From the NCBI GenBank assembly GCA_020850835.1, contig JADZDX010000010.1, positions 1 through 44,205 of the forward strand: a stretch of DNA of 44,205 nucleotides, written 5' to 3'. This DNA is from Fimbriimonadaceae bacterium. Its GTDB lineage: Bacteria; Armatimonadota; Fimbriimonadia; Fimbriimonadales; Fimbriimonadaceae. Position 1 is the first letter of the stretch, and every line of letters starts with the position of its first letter. The position numbers and the translations under genes were made by a program. The notes under the pieces were generated by a model. The model saw only the letters and a list, made by a program, of their open reading frames with translations. It had not been told where the DNA came from and did not search any database. Shown here one piece after another: positions 36,441 through 43,945 of the stretch.

Positions 36441-36911
36441 ATGCCACGAAAAGGAGCTGCACCAAAGCGAATCATTACCCCGGATCCTGTTTATAACAGC
36501 GAGATGGTTCAGAGGTTTATCAACCGCATGATGCTCGGCGGAAAGAAGACGATCGCCGAAAAGATTTTTTACACCGCCCTTGCTCGATGCGAAGAGCAAG
36601 CTGGTGTTCCTGCCATCGAAGTCTTCGATAAGGCCATTGCCAATGTGATGCCGAATGTCGAAGTTCGCGCTCGCCGCGTCGGTGGTCAGAACTACCAGGT
36701 TCCGATGGAAGTACGACCGGTACGCCGCCGCACCCTTGCCCTTCGATGGCTGGTCGAGAATGCTCGAAAGAAGAGCGGCAAAACCATGATTGATAAGCTC
36801 TCGGCTGAATTGCTTGATGCTTACAACGGCACCGGCTCCAGCGTAAAGAAGAAGGACGACACCCACCGTATGGCGGATGCGAATAAGGCCTTCGCTCACT
36901 ACCGGTTCTAA
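36441..36911 (+). CDS. rpsG: 30S ribosomal protein S7
   Basis: The 156-residue protein nucleates assembly of the 30S head. It starts with MPRKG and carries [35 protein letters not shown] and [18 protein letters not shown] stands eight bases before the ATG. The usual fusA and tuf genes of the str operon do not follow; the next gene is convergent. Confidence 0.98.
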   Translation: MPRKGAAPKRIITPDPVYNSEMVQRFINRMMLGGKKTIAEKIFYTALARCEEQAGVPAIEVFDKAIANVMPNVEVRARRVGGQNYQVPMEVRPVRRRTLALRWLVENARKKSGKTMIDKLSAELLDAYNGTGSSVKKKDDTHRMADANKAFAHYRF

Positions 36912-36917
36912 ACCTTC

Positions 36918-37000
36918 GGGTCTGTAAGTCAGTGAGTCGGTTAGTCTGTATGGGACTACCGTTTCTCAGACTCACCGACTTACAGACTCATTGACTAACC
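36918..37000. terminator. Long imperfect inverted repeat filling the rpsG/zinc-ribbon convergent gap
   Basis: Arms 36918-36940 and 36967-36989 match at 20 of 23 positions. A second perfect 8-bp pair (GGTTAGTC 36939-36946 with GACTAACC 36993-37000) crosses the first, giving either alternative pairings or a pseudoknot. There is no T-run, so this is probably a transcription barrier for both genes. Confidence 0.45.
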
Positions 37001-38122
37001 CTACCACGCCTGCCGCTGCGCCTCAGCTTGGCAGTAGGGGCACTGAACCCGGTGCTTGCCCGCCGGGAAGCTGATCAGACCCGCGCAGTTGATGCAGTTC
37101 ACTTCCGGGTGCTCAATATCCACCACGGTTCCGCAGTCTTCGCAGACCATCTTCTTGCCGCCCTTCATAGCGTTCAGGTCGCCGCCGCAGCCGCAGCAAT
37201 GCCTTAAATCTGTTTCGGTCGGTTCGAGTTTGCTGTACTCCCCCTTCAGGCCCGTCTTCTCGATCATCTTCTCCGAATCCGCCTCTTGCAAGGTCGGGAG
37301 CCAGCCTTGACAGAACATCGAGATCGCCATGCGGCGCTGGAGCGACTGTGGAGCCTGATCGGGATGCATGTCGATCACGCCCTGATCCTTTAACACATTG
37401 AAGCTATGATCAAGCTGCGCGATGACCGTGTCGAACATCGGCCAAAACGTCTCGCTCTTCGCGGTCACGCGAGGGAACATGCCCTCCCATTGAATCGCGC
37501 GCACTTGCTCGTTCACCTTCGCGGCGAGCTCCTGATACTGCGGGTCGAACTCGTTCACGGTCGCGCTGGTCGCCATGTACTTCACCAGTTGCGCGCGGTA
37601 CTCGGGGTCTTTCTTAGCGCGAGGCGAAACCGCGTTTGGGCACAGCTCCACCCAGCGGTCGTAGAGCCGTTCCTGAATCGCAAAGAACTTGGCGCGGTCT
37701 TTAGTTTGCCGGGCCAGTTGGGCGTCGGCATTGGTCTGCCGCACGAGCTCCTCATAGGCCGGCCCCGGCATCGCCGATTGCGGGTTCTCGCAGGCTTTCT
37801 GAAAGTCGTAGTCAGTCAGGCTCCCGCAGAAGTCACAATACACATAGGCCGTCTTGGTGGGCAGCGTCTTCGCGCCGCCGCAGGTGTGGCAGGTGGTCTT
37901 CTTCACAAACGCCGTGCGCGGCTCGGCCTTCTGCCCGGTCAGCATCTCCATGTTCTGCGTAGCCGCCGCCATCATCTCGGAGTTCGACATCTGCGACCAG
38001 TCCTGCTTGGTTTGATCTTGAAAGGCGGCCTGCATGTCCTTGGCCTGCTTGATGATGTCCATCAATCCAGGGTCATTCTCCTTCCCGTCCCCGCCGCCAA
38101 AGATCTTCTTGAAGATGCTCAT
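37001..38122 (-). CDS. Protein with multiple zinc ribbons, unknown function
   Basis: The 373-residue cytoplasmic protein has an N-terminal CxxC pair set (CHTCGG and CDFCGS), a central helical region (about 120-300), and two more ribbons at the C-terminus (CCGCGGDL with CEDCGT, and CINCAG with CPYC). Such CxxC sets bind zinc structurally; nothing points to a specific substrate or nucleic acid. The ATG lies six bases after a TATACT box. It follows the dockerin-tailed gene on the same strand but has its own promoter. Confidence 0.7.
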   Translation of the reverse strand: MSIFKKIFGGGDGKENDPGLMDIIKQAKDMQAAFQDQTKQDWSQMSNSEMMAAATQNMEMLTGQKAEPRTAFVKKTTCHTCGGAKTLPTKTAYVYCDFCGSLTDYDFQKACENPQSAMPGPAYEELVRQTNADAQLARQTKDRAKFFAIQERLYDRWVELCPNAVSPRAKKDPEYRAQLVKYMATSATVNEFDPQYQELAAKVNEQVRAIQWEGMFPRVTAKSETFWPMFDTVIAQLDHSFNVLKDQGVIDMHPDQAPQSLQRRMAISMFCQGWLPTLQEADSEKMIEKTGLKGEYSKLEPTETDLRHCCGCGGDLNAMKGGKKMVCEDCGTVVDIEHPEVNCINCAGLISFPAGKHRVQCPYCQAEAQRQAW

Positions 38123-38128
38123 GGGGTT

Positions 38129-38156
38129 AGTATAGAGGAGTTGGCGGGGTGCTCAA
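38129..38156 (-). promoter_or_regulatory. Leaderless promoter of the zinc-ribbon gene
   Basis: TTGAGC (38156-38151) and TATACT (38134-38129) are 16 bases apart, and ATG 38122 follows after six bases. The -35 box overlaps the last codons of the upstream gene. Confidence 0.6.
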
Positions 38157-39748
38157 TCATCAACATCGCCGAAGCTGCCAATGACGATATCAATATCCGC
38201 CGCATCCACCTCGCCCGAAACGTCCACGTCCTCGGGGCGGTTGTTGGTCGCGCCGAAGGCCGAAATCACTTCGTCAATGTCAGCCGCGTCAACTTCGCCA
38301 GAATTATCCACGTCGCCATTCCGCATCGTCACCAAGCCGATGCCCTGATGAGAGCCGGTTAGATTGATGTTTCGCACGCGGCGAAGGAATGACGAGCCGT
38401 TCAGGATCAATTCGGCCGCGCCAGTCCTGGGAATGATCGTGAGAGAGAAGGGTTGCGGGCTGGCGGTGGCGGTAATCACGCCGCTACCCAGCGTCGTCGT
38501 TCCGACCTTCAACTGCCAGCCGATGTTGCGGTTATGGGCGAACGTGCCAACCGTGTCTTGCAACACCAAGTTCCCCGTGATGTTGTTTCGCGCGGGCCTA
38601 CCATAAACGGTAAGGGGCATTGCCGTTTGCGTGGTGCTGTACATCGCTTGCGAGGCCACGTTGCCGTTGAGGTGAAGGGCATTTCCATTCGCAGGCGCAA
38701 AGGTTGGGCTGCCGGGCACCATCAGGTTCGGTGTGAACTGCGCGCCGAGGAGCGTATAGGTGACCCAATATTGCCCGGGAACAAGGCGCAAGCTAGGGAA
38801 GTGGGCGTCCGCGGTAAACACGGGGCGCCCGGCGTTTGTGAGGGTTGTATCCGTCACACGGTAAATGCCGGTCCAACGCGATTCTCGCAGGACGGTGCTC
38901 GTCGCGATGACCGTGCCCGAAGCTGCTGGCGACCCGTTCCAAATCTTCATCGTTACCCCGCTGATCGGAGAAACCGGCGGCGAGCCGTAGGTTCCCTGAA
39001 GGTAGCCGTAGCCGCTCACACAGGTCACGTCCCAGCCATCGCCCGGCGGCACGGTGAAGTCATCAGCGACACTATAGGGGAGAATTGATTGATAACCAAA
39101 GAGGCCGCCCGTCGTGATCGCGCTGGCGTGATCGCCGCCAAAGCCTTGGTTCGCCGCATTCACGATCGTGCCGTTGTTGAAGAGAATCGGGTCGAGCGCA
39201 TCGTAGTCGGGGCTGATCACGAACTCGATGTCGGCGCCCAAGGCGTCTGGGAGGGAAGTATCGTCGTCGTCCTTATCGAAGGCTTCGATGAGCCAGGTCG
39301 AGCCGCTGCTGATCGCCGTTCCCTCCAGAAGCGTTGGAGCGACGCCCCAAGAGCCGGGGCTGCTTGCCTTGAAGAGCCGGTACGAGCCCGAGGTAACGAC
39401 TTGCGTCGAAAACGTCGTGCCCGTGCCGACATGAAAGTAGGTTGAAAGGCCAGGGTAGCTGGAGTTCTCTAGCCGAAAACTGGCGTCCTCGGCCCATGTC
39501 GTGGCCGCGACCGAAGTCAGCTCGGCCGAATTGATCCTCACGCTGTCCCCAAGGGCGTACGACGATGTCTCGGTCACGCTGTGCGTTGAATTGGCGAACC
39601 CGCTCGGCGTCCCGGTGTTGGTCAGGTTCCCTGGGTTAGAAGAGAAGGTCGCCGATGCAATCGAGATCGTGACCTGCCCCAACGCGCCTGAAGGCAACGC
39701 AAGGCACGCGGCCATTGCGGTTGAAAAGAGAGAAAGCCGGGTACCCAT
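38153..39748 (-). CDS. Secreted beta-rich protein with dockerin-like C-terminus
   Basis: The 531-residue exported protein begins with a signal peptide (MGTRLSLFSTAMAACLALPS). The mature part is Thr/Ser/Gly-rich beta structure with no enzyme motif that I recognise. The final ~55 residues are two dockerin-like repeats (DVDNSGEVDAADID and DVDVSGEVDAADID), matching the tails of the two metalloproteases about 24 kb away. It is likely a surface or matrix protein sharing their attachment mechanism. Confidence 0.78.
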   Translation of the reverse strand: MGTRLSLFSTAMAACLALPSGALGQVTISIASATFSSNPGNLTNTGTPSGFANSTHSVTETSSYALGDSVRINSAELTSVAATTWAEDASFRLENSSYPGLSTYFHVGTGTTFSTQVVTSGSYRLFKASSPGSWGVAPTLLEGTAISSGSTWLIEAFDKDDDDTSLPDALGADIEFVISPDYDALDPILFNNGTIVNAANQGFGGDHASAITTGGLFGYQSILPYSVADDFTVPPGDGWDVTCVSGYGYLQGTYGSPPVSPISGVTMKIWNGSPAASGTVIATSTVLRESRWTGIYRVTDTTLTNAGRPVFTADAHFPSLRLVPGQYWVTYTLLGAQFTPNLMVPGSPTFAPANGNALHLNGNVASQAMYSTTQTAMPLTVYGRPARNNITGNLVLQDTVGTFAHNRNIGWQLKVGTTTLGSGVITATASPQPFSLTIIPRTGAAELILNGSSFLRRVRNINLTGSHQGIGLVTMRNGDVDNSGEVDAADIDEVISAFGATNNRPEDVDVSGEVDAADIDIVIGSFGDVDD

Positions 39749-39756
39749 GCCAAGAC

Positions 39757-39786
39757 ATTATAGTGGCAAATCGTGATCAAACACAA
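39757..39786 (-). promoter_or_regulatory. Promoter of the dockerin-tailed secreted protein
   Basis: TTGTGT (39786-39781) and TATAAT (39762-39757) are 18 bases apart, with ATG 39748 eight bases further. The -35 box coincides with the T-rich tail of the preceding terminator. Confidence 0.55.
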
Positions 39787-39814
39787 AGAGCCCGAAGGCG
39801 TCGCCTTCGAGCTC
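39781..39814 (-). terminator. Terminator of a lost minus-strand gene
   Basis: On the minus strand the stem GAGC-(mismatch)-CGAAGGC / GCCTTCG-GCTC (39788-39814, three-base loop) is followed by TTTGTGTTT. The only thing in front of it is a coding-like remnant ending at element A. Confidence 0.6.
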
Positions 39815-39833
39815 TCGAGCACACGAACTAAAC

Positions 39834-39955
39834 CTACACCGCCTGTTGTGCAGGAAGAACTCGCCGCCGCTTGGGTAGATCAGCGCCTCGTTGCTGGGGC
39901 CGGAGACTTGCTCGTTGCGCGTCGTGGTACGGCGGCAGTTTCGCCCGGATAACTT
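39834..39955 (-). pseudogene. Possible 3' remnant of a protein gene
   Basis: On the minus strand, one frame from 39955 downward reads NEQVSGPSNEALIYPSGG then EFFLHNRR, with third codon positions almost all G or C, as in the neighbouring genes. A frame shift is needed to use the TAG at 39836. There is no start codon, and the frame is closed one codon before element A begins (39960), followed by an intact terminator. I interpret it as the truncated end of a gene. The family is not recognised. Confidence 0.3.
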
Positions 39956-39959
39956 CTAT

Positions 39960-40225
39960 CGGGAGCCCACTGAGGGTGGCTAGGGTGAATTGGTGTGGGT
40001 GCAATGGCTAGTGGCTCGGCAGGAGACCCGTTTTTTTTGGAAGCGTAAGTTAAGACCCGATAGCCGTGCGCCTAGCCGTCACGTCATGTATGATATGAGG
40101 AGGCTCACCGAGACATCACGGCTATCGAATCGCGAAGTGATTCAGAGTGATATATGATTGACGAGCGAACCGCTAGCCATGGCACCCAAACCAATTCACT
40201 CGGGCCACCCGGAGGTAGGCTCCCG
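39960..40225. repeat. Nested inverted-repeat element, copy A
   Basis: Outer arms at 39960-40018 and 40166-40225 are inverted copies of each other (shared words CGGGAGCC, GTGAATTGGT, ATGGCTAG). Inside them are perfect 11-bp inner arms CGATAGCCGTG (40058-40068) and CACGGCTATCG (40117-40127). The core contains a T8 run (40031-40038). No transposase ORF is present, and no flanking target duplication is visible. The rest of the gene-free stretch (40226-40421) holds only weak overlapping frames that I do not call as genes. Confidence 0.85.
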
Positions 40226-40421
40226 CCGTGAATGAAATTCGGCAAACGTAAATTAAACTGACTTCCATCGTCAAGGAACTGATTTGTTTTGTGAAGGAAT
40301 CCCCACCCTCTGACGCCAGACTCCGAGCTCTTGAGAAGGAAGTAGTGTTGTCTCGGCAAGAGAAAAGATCATTCAAAAAGGAAGTGACCGTGTTTGATGC
40401 CGAGCTTCCTCCCGTCGTGCT

Positions 40422-41315
40422 TTACTTCAAACGGTGCACGCGGAATTCAGCAGACTTCTTCGTATTGATGCAATAAAGCACTTGGTCATGCCCCAGCATT
40501 CCAAAAGCAGTCACAAAAGTTTCGCCCTTCTTTGGATTTGCAAGTGAAGTCAGAGGAACCCGCTTCTGGTCAGACAACCGAAGGGCTGAGTCGCACCTCG
40601 TGTTTTGCTTGTTATAGTAGAGCGCATAAGATCGGGTCGCAGTGATGAACTGAGCGCCCGCCCAAGATGGCCTCTCGAATGTCCTCACGTGGCCTTTCAA
40701 ATCCCAAACCCAAAAGCCAACACCAGAGATGTTCCGCAGTCGGTCCTCTTTGGAGTCAAACGCTGGCCGTAAGGAACCGAACGCCTCGTCCTGAAAGTTC
40801 AGATAGGTTTCTTCGTATGAGAACGCCTTTCGAGTTGGCTCCCCAATCACAGGCAGCTGTGGCGCGGGCCAATGAACTGGATTGTAATGATATCGCCCGT
40901 CAACTTCCAGGAGGAGACCCCCGACCACGCGGCCCCAATTATCAGAGACTAAGCGGTCAGTTTTGGCAAACTTGAGCTCATCTGACGCCTGGGCATCTGC
41001 GCCGGTGATTCTCAAGGGACTGAGCTTGCCCTTATAAACCACCGATGGAACTTCCTGGCCGTTGGTGCCTACTGGGTATCTGACCAAGTTTGGGGGCGAG
41101 GCAGGTTCAGTCCCGCCCCATCCATCATAAAACTCCCCCTTTCTTCCGATTGCAATGTTCCGCTGCCCCACAGCGTCTGTCCGGAACAGAAACCAACAGG
41201 AAGAGTATGCAGGGGGTTGTAAAGTGTCCCGAATAGCAGCTATTGGTGACGGCTCCCGACCAAGAACTGCATCTGGAGCGTCAAGAATGCAGGCGGAGAT
41301 TAGAGCACTAACCAT
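40422..41315 (-). CDS. Hypothetical protein between the two repeat elements
   Basis: The 297-residue protein starts at ATG 41315, one base after the stop of the small ORF upstream. It is rich in aromatic residues and short beta strands (YNPVHWPAPQLPVIGEP, WVWDLKGHVRTFERPSWAG, SYALYYNKQNTRCDS), suggesting a beta-propeller or sandwich. I do not recognise the family. There is no membrane segment, and the N-terminus is not a convincing signal peptide. It lies downstream of the toxin-like gene and on the same strand, so it could be an orphan member of that locus. Confidence 0.55.
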   Translation of the reverse strand: MVSALISACILDAPDAVLGREPSPIAAIRDTLQPPAYSSCWFLFRTDAVGQRNIAIGRKGEFYDGWGGTEPASPPNLVRYPVGTNGQEVPSVVYKGKLSPLRITGADAQASDELKFAKTDRLVSDNWGRVVGGLLLEVDGRYHYNPVHWPAPQLPVIGEPTRKAFSYEETYLNFQDEAFGSLRPAFDSKEDRLRNISGVGFWVWDLKGHVRTFERPSWAGAQFITATRSYALYYNKQNTRCDSALRLSDQKRVPLTSLANPKKGETFVTAFGMLGHDQVLYCINTKKSAEFRVHRLK

Positions 41316-41316
41316 G

Positions 41317-41484
41317 TTACTGTGCCTTCCTCACGTCAATGGTGACTACTTCGGAAAACGGGTTCGTGGAGGAGCCAGATGACAGCCGCTTGCGGAAAAC
41401 TGGCGGCTTGGCTAGGTTCCAGTTTGAGGGGAAATTCGCGGATGGATGCGAGAATCCGCCAGCAATGTCTAATGATTCAACCAT
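41317..41484 (-). CDS. Small ORF abutting element B
   Basis: The 55-residue ORF runs from ATG 41484 to TAA 41317 and ends one base before the next start (TAACATG). A TATACG box ends nine bases before the ATG, immediately next to element B. The C-terminal segment NPFSEVVTIDVRKAQ looks like the end of a longer protein, so this may be a truncated gene that kept a promoter from the element side. The function is unknown. Confidence 0.4.
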   Translation of the reverse strand: MVESLDIAGGFSHPSANFPSNWNLAKPPVFRKRLSSGSSTNPFSEVVTIDVRKAQ

Positions 41485-41506
41485 CGGTCGTTCCGTATAC
41501 GCTTGC

Positions 41507-41836
41507 GCGGGGAGCCCACCTAGGGTGGCCAGGGTGAATCTCTGGATGGGTGCCATGGCTAGCGTGTCGCCTTTCAATCACTTCTCCCTCTGGACTATGT
41601 CGCGACAGGATAGCCGTGATGTATTGGTGTGCATCCATTTATCATACAGGAATCTCCCCAGTCGCGCCGAGAACACATTGCTGTGCGTTGGCTTACGGAG
41701 ACGACTAACGTGATTACAGCGTTCACGGCTATCGTGTCGCGAGGTGGTCTAGAGGTCGGTGATAGCCGAAAGCGACCCGCTAGCCATGGCACCCACTCAC
41801 CACTTCACCCAGGCCACCCCAAGGTGGGCACCCCGC
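41507..41836. repeat. Nested inverted-repeat element, copy B
   Basis: Outer arms at 41507-41570 and 41772-41836 are inverted copies (shared words GCGGGG, GCCCACCT, GGGTGCCATGGCTAGCG). Inner arms CGCGACAGGATAGCCGTGA (41601-41619) and 41723-41741 pair at 18 of 19 positions. Both arm sets match copy A, while the central cores differ. The right arm forms the 3' end of the small membrane-protein gene. No transposase is encoded. Confidence 0.88.
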
Positions 41837-42101
41837 TGAGGAGAAGGGCGCCCAGAGTTAGGAACAGTAGAATATTCACGAGCAAGAGGCCAGTCGCCAG
41901 CTTCTTGTGGAGCGGGTAGGAAATGATTCTTCGAAGGTAGGTGAGAAGGGCAATGGCAACAGGCCCACCAAAGGCCGTAAAAACGATTCCGAAACCGGCC
42001 ACAAATGGGTCTCGGCTCCAAAAGAGGTACGGCGTCCAAGCAAGAGGAACTGCCGAGCCGACAACAATCGCAGAAACCGTTGGGAAAGAAGGCTTTGTCA
42101 C
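41805..42101 (-). CDS. Small three-helix membrane protein, candidate immunity protein
   Basis: The 98-residue protein is read from GTG 42101, which overlaps the upstream stop as GTGA; TTG 42107 is an alternative. Three hydrophobic segments cover most of it (SAIVVGSAVPLAWTPYLFW, FGIVFTAFGGPVAIALLTYL, LATGLLLVNILLFLTLGALL). The last ten or so codons (GVPTLGWPG) are supplied by the arm of repeat element B. Position, size and membrane location suit an immunity protein against a membrane-active toxin. The role is inferred from context only. Confidence 0.55.
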   Translation of the reverse strand: MTKPSFPTVSAIVVGSAVPLAWTPYLFWSRDPFVAGFGIVFTAFGGPVAIALLTYLRRIISYPLHKKLATGLLLVNILLFLTLGALLLSGVPTLGWPG

Positions 42102-43939
42102 TTCCAAGGGTGTTCCAGCTGAGGCGGACCGCCTCCAAAGCTATTGCAAAATTGACCTGCCATAGTTCTGATGGCATTGCACTGCTTGAGGTCAAGAGGC
42201 CGCTTTACACAATGCTGGTTCCAACAAAACTTTAGGTCATTGCAGTAAGGCCCGCTACATTTGAACCAATTTTGTAGGAACGTACTTGCCGGCCCGACGC
42301 AGTTATCATGCTTTTTGCAGGCCGCATCTGCACAGTCAATGGTTTTCGAGAAGGGGCCGCAAGGCTTTGTGGGTCCACAGCAATTGCCATACGACCAGAA
42401 CCCGGTGCTCCAATCGCCGGGAGGCCAAGGCTGAGGGGTCTTGTCGCGCGGACACGGGTTCCAGCCCTTCGGAAAAATCCCTTCAGGAATATACAGACCG
42501 GGAGGGAAGATCTTGTCAAACAAGTCTTTGACCGGGTCCAGCCCATCCGGGTTAATGAGCGTAGTTGGATTATTGTCAGCATACGCATATGGATGCTCAC
42601 CAGCAAGAAAGTGATCTAGTCGCACGCCCGTGAGCCATCGCATCAGGCCAGGAGAGTAGGTGCGAGGCGAATATCGGAGATCCGACTGGTTCGTGGACAG
42701 GTGTGTAGGTGGCTGCCAAGCCTGTCCTTGGAACGGTGGGTTGGGCGAATTGACAATGAGTGGCTGCGGTGGCCCTGGCACTCTTTGGGGCCTCAGAGGA
42801 AGCATCAGCGGGCGACCCTGTTTCAGGACAAAGCCTCCAATAAATGATCCGTCCTCGCGTTCGAATTCAACGATCACGCGACCATCCGGCATGGTTTTCA
42901 CTACTGGCGTGTCCGCTGATGTGGCCCCAAGTTTGGCCATCGCAACACCGACGCGGCACTTGTCGCGTACCGGCATGCCTTCGAGCCAATCCGGGTTCTT
43001 ATCGAAACTCCAGTCTACAACGGGTTCAACGTTCCGAAGGCACGATGAGAAGTCCAGGCCCGGGTCAGTGAGGTTGAAAGAAGCTTCAAGCACCTGGTCG
43101 ATAGCTGTACCCGCCGACTGCCGGTCATTAGGGAAATTGTCAAGAACGATTTGCGCCATTATCTTTGAGAGTTCATAGATTTCAGGCAACTGGGATGCGG
43201 CGGCGGGGAACAGCTCGGCGCTACGTACGGGCAGAAAGTCAATCGCTTCGTTTACAAGCTCCCGTGCGAGATGCGTAGCAATGAAAGAGCTTTCCTTGAG
43301 GTTTGCGAAACGGACGCCCTTCTGCAAAGCTAGGGCTAGCTGCTCGGACGCGATGACCTGATCCCTCTCAATTTCCTCTACGTCAAAACCCTTCTCCCGC
43401 AATACAGCGTCAACGGCAAAGTCCAAGACGAAGGACTGGATCATCATCACCTGATTGCATTTCGGAAGATCACTTTGATCATCCCAAACACGAGCGTCCT
43501 CAATGCCCTTTACTAGATCAATCCAAACGTGTGCTAGCTCATGAGCGAGGATCGTTTCATTGACATTTTCCGCATCGATGAGGATATGGATGTCTGTTGG
43601 GTGCGTCCAGGCATTGATAGAGAACCCATGCGGATGAGCTCTTGACGGGTTTGCAAAGGGCATCGTATCCAATGGCAAGATGACCTTCGGAGTGCACCGC
43701 CCCACCTCGTTGAGAAACTCCTGGAATAGAGGAGAGAGATTCGTTGGGAATATTACGGGATAGTGAGACAGCTCGTTCTCGCCCGATGCGCCTGGGGTAG
43801 ACCGCGTGTAGTGACCATCAACGATCCACTCCATCCCTGACCGGCTTGCAAATCGGTGTCCAGCTACGGGCAAGTCCCTCTTTTCTGAGGGCAAAACCTG
43901 AGGCTTCCTCTGATTGACTGGTATAGAGACAACCGTCAT
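42098..43939 (-). CDS. Putative polymorphic toxin: HExxH region, RHS-like segment, phospholipase-A2-like C-terminus
   Basis: This 613-residue protein has three recognisable parts. Residues ~105-145 carry ETILAHELAHVWIDL, a zincin-type HExxH (His133, Glu134, His137). Residues 420-468 resemble the RHS core end: RYSPRTYSPGLMRWLTG, then HPYAYADNNPTTLINPDGL. The Cys-rich C-terminus (518-600) has YGNCCGPTKPCG, a possible Ca loop, and DAACKKHDNC with His544-Asp545, the phospholipase A2 active-site pattern. No signal peptide is seen. The full set of RHS/YD repeats is missing. It starts at ATG 43939, six bases after a TATACT box, and overlaps a small membrane protein downstream. Confidence 0.7.
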   Translation of the reverse strand: MTVVSIPVNQRKPQVLPSEKRDLPVAGHRFASRSGMEWIVDGHYTRSTPGASGENELSHYPVIFPTNLSPLFQEFLNEVGRCTPKVILPLDTMPFANPSRAHPHGFSINAWTHPTDIHILIDAENVNETILAHELAHVWIDLVKGIEDARVWDDQSDLPKCNQVMMIQSFVLDFAVDAVLREKGFDVEEIERDQVIASEQLALALQKGVRFANLKESSFIATHLARELVNEAIDFLPVRSAELFPAAASQLPEIYELSKIMAQIVLDNFPNDRQSAGTAIDQVLEASFNLTDPGLDFSSCLRNVEPVVDWSFDKNPDWLEGMPVRDKCRVGVAMAKLGATSADTPVVKTMPDGRVIVEFEREDGSFIGGFVLKQGRPLMLPLRPQRVPGPPQPLIVNSPNPPFQGQAWQPPTHLSTNQSDLRYSPRTYSPGLMRWLTGVRLDHFLAGEHPYAYADNNPTTLINPDGLDPVKDLFDKIFPPGLYIPEGIFPKGWNPCPRDKTPQPWPPGDWSTGFWSYGNCCGPTKPCGPFSKTIDCADAACKKHDNCVGPASTFLQNWFKCSGPYCNDLKFCWNQHCVKRPLDLKQCNAIRTMAGQFCNSFGGGPPQLEHPWK

Positions 43940-43945
43940 TTCACC

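Noticed and set aside
37406-38362. 318-codon plus-strand frame opposite the zinc-ribbon gene
   Set aside because: Its composition (His/Arg/Leu/Val-rich) is typical of an antisense shadow, and it runs through the promoter and the end of another gene.
40105-40376. Two overlapping minus-strand frames across element A's right arm
   Set aside because: They differ in frame, lack start signals, and most of one is translated repeat arm.
39960-41836. CRISPR array as an explanation of the repeats
   Set aside because: There are only four long arms in inverted pairs; no short direct repeats with regular spacers and no cas genes.
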